From: an uncultured Rikenellaceae bacterium
GTDB lineage: Bacteria > Bacteroidota > Bacteroidia > Bacteroidales > Rikenellaceae
Reading direction: 5' to 3'
Assembly: GCA_947038135.1 (NCBI GenBank)
Contig: CAMQVM010000028.1
Span: 1 to 11,900 of the forward strand
Length of the DNA: 11,900 nt
Positions 6,911 through 11,900 of the stretch are shown piece by piece. The notes beneath the pieces are model-generated. The model was not told the origin of the DNA. It did no database searches and was given only the letters and a program-made list of their open reading frames with translations. Made by a program: the position numbers and the translations under genes. How positions within the stretch are numbered: position 1 is the stretch's first letter; each line of letters starts with the position of its first letter.

Positions 6911-8329
6911 TTAAACTATACTACTATCAATTAAATTTATCAATGGGTAATCGATATACTCACTCCCAACCCTCACCGAAGCGATACCATTGCGAATATT
7001 TTTCGCAAAATCATACTTCGCCTCTACAACCTCCATGCCACTGCAATTAATATATCCATATTTACCATCTCGTTTTACAACTGCAAAACCCGAGTGATAA
7101 TTATTTATGTCATCGTAAATATATCCTGCCAGAGCTGTAAAATCTCGCTTTAATACTGTATATTTACGCCCCATCATTGCAGCAATAAGGTTATTATCTA
7201 GCGACTTTATATCTCTATATACAAACTCAGTAAGTGGCTTTGCGCTACTATCAATAATAGCCCACAATGAGCCTATTTTAACAGCAAATAGCCCATCAAA
7301 AACCGCCACTGCATCATCAAATATAGCGGGAAATGTAGTAGTGTCATCACTCTTGCATAAACCATACTTTAGGCTTTCACTATCAAACATTATCTTGCTA
7401 CACTCTGCTATTGGTGAGATAGCACGCTTCTCAATAAGTTTATTGATCCACCATGCAAACATTTCAAGAGCAGGAGTAGTACTTTTAAGCATACTCAATA
7501 TACACCTCTCAATTATATCATCTTTAAAAAGCTCTAAACTAGCAGTAAATACCTCGCTTCGCTCATCTATTATATTTGCAGGCGAGAAGATAGAAAACTC
7601 ACCTGTTGTGTACCTGTCAAATAGCATTGCAGACCTACAACTCACCAGCATTGTAGATAATATAATAGCTATTGGATAGTCATCAATACGACGATTATAG
7701 TAGTATTTATCTCGTAGAGGATGCCTATAACCAACTGTTCCAACCTCTTTATTTGGCGAGCTATGATATTGATTGATATACACACTTCCAAAATCTATAA
7801 GAAGCATTTTGCCGCTATTAGTGATAAGTATATTATCAGGTTTTAAATCTCCATGTGCAAAATCTTCTTCTAAGAGCTTACTTGCAAGCTTCAAGAAATC
7901 ATCTATTACGAGGTCCATACCCTTTGAGTCGCCTATATCTATCAGGTCCATCATCTTAGAGCCAAGGGTGGTTCCATCTATCCACGGTCGAAGCTCCACC
8001 GATAAGTCCTCAAACGATTTATCAAGTGTATATATCGAAAGCTCTTTTTCAAGGTGCTGGCTGCTAACAAGGTAGTCTCGGTCTTGTGAAGAGATAAACA
8101 TCATTGCACTTTTAGCCTCTTCTGTAAGCTCTTTGTGTGGAAGCTCTAAACACTTCAACGCATAGCATTTGCTATCAATAGAGACCTTAAACACCACCGA
8201 TTGATTACCTGCATACATAATAACACTGCCTCTGCTATTATACATCGGAAGAATATTTGTCAAGGTTTTAAAATGTACACGTGGATTTGTTACTGCATCT
8301 ACAAAGTTTATAATATCAATTTGTCGCAT
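6911..8329 (-). CDS. Ser/Thr protein-kinase-like protein with C-terminal WG repeats
   Basis: A 472-residue protein with no signal peptide or membrane segment, so probably cytoplasmic. Residues ~36-230 form a eukaryotic-like kinase domain: a shortened nucleotide loop GNQSVVFKV (41-49), ALK with Lys59 as the ATP-binding lysine, the catalytic loop HGDLKPDNIL (159-168; Asp161, Lys163, Asn166), IDFG (178-181, metal-binding Asp179), and GTVGYRHP (197-204) where APE would be. The glycine loop has only its first Gly, and HRD is HGD, as in many atypical bacterial kinases; all core catalytic residues are present, so activity is plausible. A helical linker (about 250-325) leads to four degenerate WG-type repeats (about 338-460), for example GFAVVKRDGKYGYINCSGMEV (split around residue 424). 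WG repeats are protein- or ligand-binding beta units. The gene starts 8 bp after the GH2 gene and ends 14 bp before the DUF3078 gene, so all three are co-transcribed. Confidence 0.8.
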   Translation of the reverse strand: MRQIDIINFVDAVTNPRVHFKTLTNILPMYNSRGSVIMYAGNQSVVFKVSIDSKCYALKCLELPHKELTEEAKSAMMFISSQDRDYLVSSQHLEKELSIYTLDKSFEDLSVELRPWIDGTTLGSKMMDLIDIGDSKGMDLVIDDFLKLASKLLEEDFAHGDLKPDNILITNSGKMLLIDFGSVYINQYHSSPNKEVGTVGYRHPLRDKYYYNRRIDDYPIAIILSTMLVSCRSAMLFDRYTTGEFSIFSPANIIDERSEVFTASLELFKDDIIERCILSMLKSTTPALEMFAWWINKLIEKRAISPIAECSKIMFDSESLKYGLCKSDDTTTFPAIFDDAVAVFDGLFAVKIGSLWAIIDSSAKPLTEFVYRDIKSLDNNLIAAMMGRKYTVLKRDFTALAGYIYDDINNYHSGFAVVKRDGKYGYINCSGMEVVEAKYDFAKNIRNGIASVRVGSEYIDYPLINLIDSSIV

Positions 8330-8337
8330 AGCTTAAA

Positions 8338-10305
8338 CTAGATATTAAACTGCTGATGTTTAATCACTACACCATCTTTAGTTTGCACTTTAACATCTAT
8401 CATTGTGATAGATTTAGAGATAACAAGCTTAGGCACCACTAAAGACAATCTTTCATTTTGACCTATACCTGCGGCGAACGGTGCAATTACAACATCTTTA
8501 GTTTTATCTTTAGCAAATAGAGTAACTACAACATCAAACTTGTCAAGCTTTGAGTGTACAAGCCTGTTTACTAATATCACATCAGTGCCATTGAGATATA
8601 TCTCTATGTTTGAAAAGGCTAGCTCTACCTCTTTGTTATCTAACGCCTTAATATCTTCAATAAATAACCCTTGAATATCACTATCACTACCCATGTTTTT
8701 CCACATCTTAGCAACATCTCCACCTTTAATATCAACAGCTAATGCTGGGTGTGTAGTGCTTTTATACTTCTTTACCTGCTCGTAAGAGGGGTTACACAGT
8801 AGTTGTATATCGGTGTTCCATTCACTTTTGGCATCGTTATATATTATAGGACGGCTTGTATCTCTATCTTTTATTGATAAATAACTTTGGTAGCTATTAT
8901 AGCCATTACCTGCACTCTCACCCAATGCCATTACTACTACTGAAGGGCGTGATTTTACACTTTCATACATGTTGGTGGTGCGCTCAATAAATTTAGGTAG
9001 TAGCTCTCGGCTATTTGCCAAAGCGTAATATAACGACTTGCTCGAAGACTCTCCATTTATATTAGCACTATTAAATACATACAGCCCTAAACTATCAGTT
9101 AGGTCATAGAAATATTTCTGCTGCACTGTATTAACCCATACACTATTAACACCGCTCTTTTTAATATCAAGGAGTAGGTTAAGAAGCTCTTTATCGCTAC
9201 CAGATATGTCAGATGGTTTTAGCCTTACACCTTTAACCTCTGTCTCTGTGCCATTGATATATAGTTTTTTATTATCAGTTTTAACCTCTCTAAAACCTAC
9301 ATTAACAGCCATATACTCTGTAAAGCGAGTATCTTTTTGTACTCGTATCTCTGCTCGATATAGGTAAGGCACCTCGCTGTTCCACGCTTCAACATCACGA
9401 AGCGATACATTAAAGTAAACAGTGTCAGCTTTTTTCCTCTTTAGCTTTGCTATCTTTGTTTGTGAATCTACAACTTCATTCTTTTCATTATATAGGTCGA
9501 AAAATATCTTTATCTCTGCTGGGTTAAGGTAATGAGTCTGTATTATCGCACCAAACTCAAGCAGTCCATTTTGGTATGTTGGGTCAAACGTGCTTTTTAT
9601 AGTGTAGTCACGTAACATAACTTTAGGTAGCGATGTCAAGTAACAATCGCCAATGTTACCTGCCACAAAATTACTACCTAGCTCTAAATATGTAGATGCT
9701 GTATGGCTATACGATACTATTGTTAGCTGGTTAGCTCCATCTTTGCACTGCTTAGTGATATTAAACTCTCCTAAAGAGCGAGAGTCGTCGTTATATGCTA
9801 CTCTTTTGCCATTGATATAAATGACCGAACCGCCAGCAAGGTTATTTATATGAAGATAAATCTCTCGTTCGTCCCACGACAGTGGTATACCAAAATCTTT
9901 ACGAAAGGTTGTGATAAATTGATTTTTTGGCAGCTCCACCACAAATGGTTTAGATACCTTAGTTATAGCATTTGTAGTAACAGATAGAGGCTTTAGCATC
10001 GGCACTGCAACACTCTTCCAGCTAGCTGCATCAAACGACTCAGTAGTGTAGCCTCGTGGAGTAGTTCCACGGGTAACAATATACTTCCACTCACCAGCAA
10101 GTGACCTACGAAATGAAGATTTAGAGATGTCTTTAGCCTTAAACTCCTCCTTAACACCAAAAGAGTGAAACTCACTCCGAGCAAGCTCCTTATTTATAGA
10201 TGTTGAAGATGTAGATGTTATTGCTTTTGAAACATCTATGTTAGATTGAGCGTATGTAGACCCACCAAATAGCAGGAGCGTTGCCGCATAAAATAAATTT
10301 TTCAT
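8338..10305 (-). CDS. Secreted GH2 (LacZ-type) homologue lacking the catalytic residues; probable pseudoenzyme
   Basis: A 655-residue protein starting at the ATG at 10303-10305, which gives the signal peptide MKNLFYAATLLLFGGSTYAQ. An in-frame ATG at 10383 lies inside murI and upstream of the predicted transcription start. The order of parts matches LacZ-type GH2: jelly-roll domain with SLAGEWKY (68-75), FDAASWKSVAVP (91-102), YINGKRVAYNDDSRSLGEFNIT (split at 171; 163-184) and LPKVMLRDYTIKSTFD (226-241); Ig-like domain (about 250-340); TIM-barrel with FYDLTDSLGLYVFNSANIN (399-417), RPSVVVMALGESAGNG (453-468), and QGLFIEDI (545-552). Catalytic motifs are lost: VNRHE is VRLKP (360-364), the HYP region is VNTVQQ (391-396), GNESGNG is GESAGNG (462-468), the CEYAHAMGN region is VDIKGGDVAK (524-533). 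The C-terminal small-chain domain is absent (LacZ is about 1,020 aa). The uninterrupted frame, signal peptide and operon position suggest it is maintained, perhaps as a glycan-binding or structural protein. Confidence 0.8.
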   Translation of the reverse strand: MKNLFYAATLLLFGGSTYAQSNIDVSKAITSTSSTSINKELARSEFHSFGVKEEFKAKDISKSSFRRSLAGEWKYIVTRGTTPRGYTTESFDAASWKSVAVPMLKPLSVTTNAITKVSKPFVVELPKNQFITTFRKDFGIPLSWDEREIYLHINNLAGGSVIYINGKRVAYNDDSRSLGEFNITKQCKDGANQLTIVSYSHTASTYLELGSNFVAGNIGDCYLTSLPKVMLRDYTIKSTFDPTYQNGLLEFGAIIQTHYLNPAEIKIFFDLYNEKNEVVDSQTKIAKLKRKKADTVYFNVSLRDVEAWNSEVPYLYRAEIRVQKDTRFTEYMAVNVGFREVKTDNKKLYINGTETEVKGVRLKPSDISGSDKELLNLLLDIKKSGVNSVWVNTVQQKYFYDLTDSLGLYVFNSANINGESSSKSLYYALANSRELLPKFIERTTNMYESVKSRPSVVVMALGESAGNGYNSYQSYLSIKDRDTSRPIIYNDAKSEWNTDIQLLCNPSYEQVKKYKSTTHPALAVDIKGGDVAKMWKNMGSDSDIQGLFIEDIKALDNKEVELAFSNIEIYLNGTDVILVNRLVHSKLDKFDVVVTLFAKDKTKDVVIAPFAAGIGQNERLSLVVPKLVISKSITMIDVKVQTKDGVVIKHQQFNI

Positions 10306-10339
10306 AATGTTATTTATAGTTAACAGATAAACCTTGTTT

Positions 10340-11116
10340 TTACAAAGATAGTAATTTATAGTAATTTTTCTCAATAAAGTCATTATATCTTTTATCTAAA
10401 GAGGAGCAAAACTCTATTTTTCCTCCATTTTTATTCAAAAGAGCATCAGTAGCAAGTAATTTTTCTACTTGCACCGCAATTGAGGGTGCAGGATTAATTA
10501 TAGTTACATTTCTACTGCCAATAATCTCTTGCATTGTCTTAATAAGGAATGGATAATGGGTGCATCCGAGTACAATTTGGTCTGCACCTTGTGATATCAT
10601 CTCTTCAATATACCCCTCTATTAAGCTATAGTTACTTGCCGATAAAACACCATCTCCCTCTACAATTTCAACTAGACCATTGCCTGCAACAAACACCACC
10701 TTTTGATCAGTTACAAGCCTAGCACAAAGCTCTTTTAGTGGCTTGCCATCAATAGTGCGCTGTGTAGCAAGGACACCTATAACACCACTCTTAGAGCTAT
10801 TTAGGGCAGGTTTTACTGCGGGCTCAATAGCTACGATAGGTATAGAATATAGCTCTCTGATTTTTTTTATAGCTACCGCAGTGGCTGTGTTACAAGCGAT
10901 AATTATCATCTTAGCACCCCGCTCAACAAGAATATTTATGGCGTTAATAGTTATAGACATTATTTCGCTATGAGGTAGATTTCCGATAGGGCACGACTTG
11001 CCATCACCATAATAAATATAGTTTTCATAAGGGAGAGATTTTTGGACCTCTCTCAAGACTGTTAACCCCCCAATTCCAGAGTCAAAAATGGCGATTGGAC
11101 TATTTTTATTTTTCAT
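10340..11116 (-). CDS. murI: Glutamate racemase
   Basis: A 258-residue protein; MurI interconverts L- and D-glutamate in the cytoplasm, supplying D-Glu for peptidoglycan. Family motifs are all in order: IAIFDSGIGGLTVL (8-21, with Asp12-Ser13), YYGDGKSCPIGN (35-46), IIACNTATAVA (72-82, catalytic Cys75), VIGVLATQRTI (112-122), VEIVEGD (149-155) and LGCTHYPFL (183-191, catalytic Cys185 and His187). Length is normal for the family. The start at 11114-11116 was chosen because it gives the usual short lead before the first motif; an in-frame ATG at 11185 would add a Phe-rich segment and lies upstream of the predicted -7 element. One oddity: the usual Pro-Tyr-Gly of the active site is Pro-Ile-Gly (43-45). 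The gene is divergent from purL, and its last codons appear to contain the next operon's promoter. Confidence 0.95.
   Translation of the reverse strand: MKNKNSPIAIFDSGIGGLTVLREVQKSLPYENYIYYGDGKSCPIGNLPHSEIMSITINAINILVERGAKMIIIACNTATAVAIKKIRELYSIPIVAIEPAVKPALNSSKSGVIGVLATQRTIDGKPLKELCARLVTDQKVVFVAGNGLVEIVEGDGVLSASNYSLIEGYIEEMISQGADQIVLGCTHYPFLIKTMQEIIGSRNVTIINPAPSIAVQVEKLLATDALLNKNGGKIEFCSSLDKRYNDFIEKNYYKLLSL
10343..10375 (-). promoter_or_regulatory. Predicted promoter of the GH2-kinase-DUF3078 operon, inside the 3' end of murI
   Basis: On the minus strand TATCTTTG (10343-10350) matches TAnnTTTG and directly precedes the murI TAA, so the -7 element encodes the final Leu-Ser-Leu residues. ATTG (10372-10375) lies 21 bp upstream as a partial -33 element. 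Transcription would start near 10336, giving a ~30-nt leader before the ATG at 10305, and excluding the longer GH2 ORF that begins at 10383. Confidence 0.5.
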
Positions 11117-11144
11117 TTGACATTTTATTTTCAAAAAACTATCA

Positions 11145-11152
11145 CAAAAGTA
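11145..11152 (-). promoter_or_regulatory. Predicted -7 element for murI
   Basis: The minus strand reads TACTTTTG, an exact TAnnTTTG match identical to the one upstream of the fimbrillin gene. Transcription would start near 11138, 22 nt before the chosen murI ATG. No convincing -33 TTTG is seen. Confidence 0.45.
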
Positions 11153-11173
11153 GCTTAAAAAAAGGAAAATAAC

Positions 11174-11181
11174 TATCTTTG
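11174..11181 (+). promoter_or_regulatory. Predicted -7 element for purL
   Basis: TATCTTTG matches TAnnTTTG. Transcription would start near 11188 and give a leader of about 66 nt. The -33 position would fall on the opposite-strand murI -7 element, so the two divergent promoters overlap. No TTTG is seen at the -33 position. Confidence 0.45.
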
Positions 11182-11194
11182 TCAAATATTCCTA

Positions 11195-11223
11195 TTATTA
11201 CTCTCTGAATATTGAGTGAATAA
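11195..11223 (+). promoter_or_regulatory. Small hairpin in the purL leader
   Basis: TTATTACTC (11195-11203) pairs with GAGT (11214-11217) and AATAA (11219-11223), with one bulged G at 11218 and a 10-nt loop. It lies just downstream of the predicted purL transcription start. No match to a known purine riboswitch is apparent; it may be incidental. Confidence 0.25.
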
Positions 11224-11253
11224 GTGGTTAAATAAGATGTAAATTATTTTGAT

Positions 11254-11900
11254 ATGATACTTTTTTTTAGAAATTCAACTTTAGTGTATGGTCTTGAAAG
11301 CAAGACCCAGCTTGATGCGCAAGCAATCTCAAAATTAGAGTGGCTCTTTAGTGGAGCTGTGCTTTTAGAGTCAGACTCAGACGATGGCTTATATATAGGT
11401 CCACGTCGTGAGATGATCACTCCATGGAGCACAAATGCCGTAGAGATAACCCAAAATATGGGTATCGAGGGTATCATCAGGATAGAGGAGTTTACTCCTG
11501 TATCGAGCGAAGATGCTCCATACGACAAGATGCTTAACCGCCTATATAAGGGTATAGATCAGAGTATATACAAGGTAGATGCAACTCCTAAGCCTGTAAT
11601 ATTCATCGATAACATCGAGGTTTACAACGCAGAGCAGGGTTTAGCTCTTAACCAAGATGAAATTGACTACCTAAAGGAGCTAAGCGAAAAGATTGGTCGT
11701 AAGCTTACCGACTCAGAGGTTTTTGGATTTTCGCAGGTTAACTCAGAGCACTGCCGTCACAAAATTTTCAACGGGCAGTTTGTTATTGATGGTGTAGAGA
11801 AGCCAGACACTCTTTTTGGTCTTATAAAAAAGACTACTAAAGCAAATCCACGTACTGTGGTATCTGCTTATAAAGACAACTGTGCATTTATGGAGGGTGA
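11254..11900 (+). CDS. purL: Phosphoribosylformylglycinamidine synthase, N-terminal part (3' end outside window)
   Basis: The frame opens at ATG 11254-11256 (MILFFRNSTLVYGLESK) and stays open for 215 codons to the window end. PurL converts FGAR, ATP and glutamine to FGAM in cytoplasmic de novo purine synthesis. The visible part is the N-terminal PurS-like domain and linker of the large single-chain PurL: IGPRREMITPWSTNAVEI (48-65) and the linker signature GFSQVNSEHCRHKIFNG (158-174), which matches the conserved SEHCRH motif. The FGAM synthase core and the glutaminase domain (about 1,230 residues in total for this type) lie beyond the window. The first in-frame Met gives the standard N terminus; no Shine-Dalgarno sequence precedes it. 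The gene is divergent from murI across 137 bp carrying both predicted promoters. The first 215 codons are visibly more GC-rich than the intergenic DNA. Confidence 0.95.
   Translation, partial: MILFFRNSTLVYGLESKTQLDAQAISKLEWLFSGAVLLESDSDDGLYIGPRREMITPWSTNAVEITQNMGIEGIIRIEEFTPVSSEDAPYDKMLNRLYKGIDQSIYKVDATPKPVIFIDNIEVYNAEQGLALNQDEIDYLKELSEKIGRKLTDSEVFGFSQVNSEHCRHKIFNGQFVIDGVEKPDTLFGLIKKTTKANPRTVVSAYKDNCAFMEG

Noticed and set aside
6790..7050. Plus-strand 86-codon ORF spanning the kinase/DUF3078 junction
   Set aside because: Antisense to two well-supported genes and to the operon junction; no recognisable domain.
7341..8075. Plus-strand ORFs of 112 and 100 codons opposite the kinase gene
   Set aside because: Ser/Ile/Leu-rich antisense translations of a clear kinase/WG gene; no independent start signals or recognisable domains.
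10306..10383. N-terminal extension of the GH2 protein from the ATG at 10383
   Set aside because: It would overlap the murI 3' end, hide the signal peptide behind 26 extra residues and begin upstream of the predicted transcription start.
11244..11528. Minus-strand 94-codon ORF opposite purL
   Set aside because: Antisense to the strongly supported purL N terminus, and it would overlap the purL start.
1..11900. CRISPR array, tRNA/rRNA genes, insertion sequence or prophage
   Set aside because: No regularly spaced repeats, no cloverleaf-like sequence, no transposase or integrase motifs in any frame I read.

Overview
The window comes from a low-GC member of the Bacteroidota, most likely Bacteroidales. 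The evidence is the gene families present (TonB-dependent outer-membrane receptor, fimbrillin-like lipoprotein, DUF4153, DUF3078, GH2-type protein, single-chain PurL), the absence of clear Shine-Dalgarno sequences, and several copies of the Bacteroidota -7 promoter element TAnnTTTG upstream of genes. I cannot place it to genus.

Layout. Positions 1-898 (+) are the C-terminal end of a TonB-dependent receptor. A perfect 22-bp inverted repeat (962-1008) separates it from a convergent, apparently solitary gene (1079-3526, -) for a long fimbrillin-like lipoprotein that ends in a FISUMP/DUF1566-type lectin-like domain. This is probably a surface or fimbrial-tip adhesin. A roughly 500-bp intergenic region follows, holding its promoter, a strong minus-strand terminator and a possible broken small ORF. 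Next is a DUF4153 multi-pass membrane protein (4043-5569, -) with its own -7 element. After a 330-bp spacer with an imperfect terminator hairpin comes a tight three-gene minus-strand operon, transcribed from high to low coordinates: a secreted GH2 (LacZ-type) protein (8338-10305), a Ser/Thr-kinase-like protein with C-terminal WG repeats (6911-8329) and a DUF3078 outer-membrane protein (5898-6896). The gaps are 8 and 14 bp. Upstream is glutamate racemase murI (10340-11116, -), divergent from purL (11254 to beyond the window end, +).

The most interesting part is the three-gene operon. Its GH2 protein keeps the jelly-roll, Ig and TIM-barrel landmarks of LacZ-type beta-galactosidases, but the catalytic motifs are replaced one after another, including the acid/base Glu of GNESGNG and the nucleophile Glu of the CEYAHAMGN region. 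It looks like a maintained pseudoenzyme. It is co-transcribed with a cytoplasmic kinase-like protein and an outer-membrane barrel, which suggests an envelope-associated function rather than simple glycan hydrolysis. That role is inference. The operon's promoter appears to lie inside the last codons of murI.
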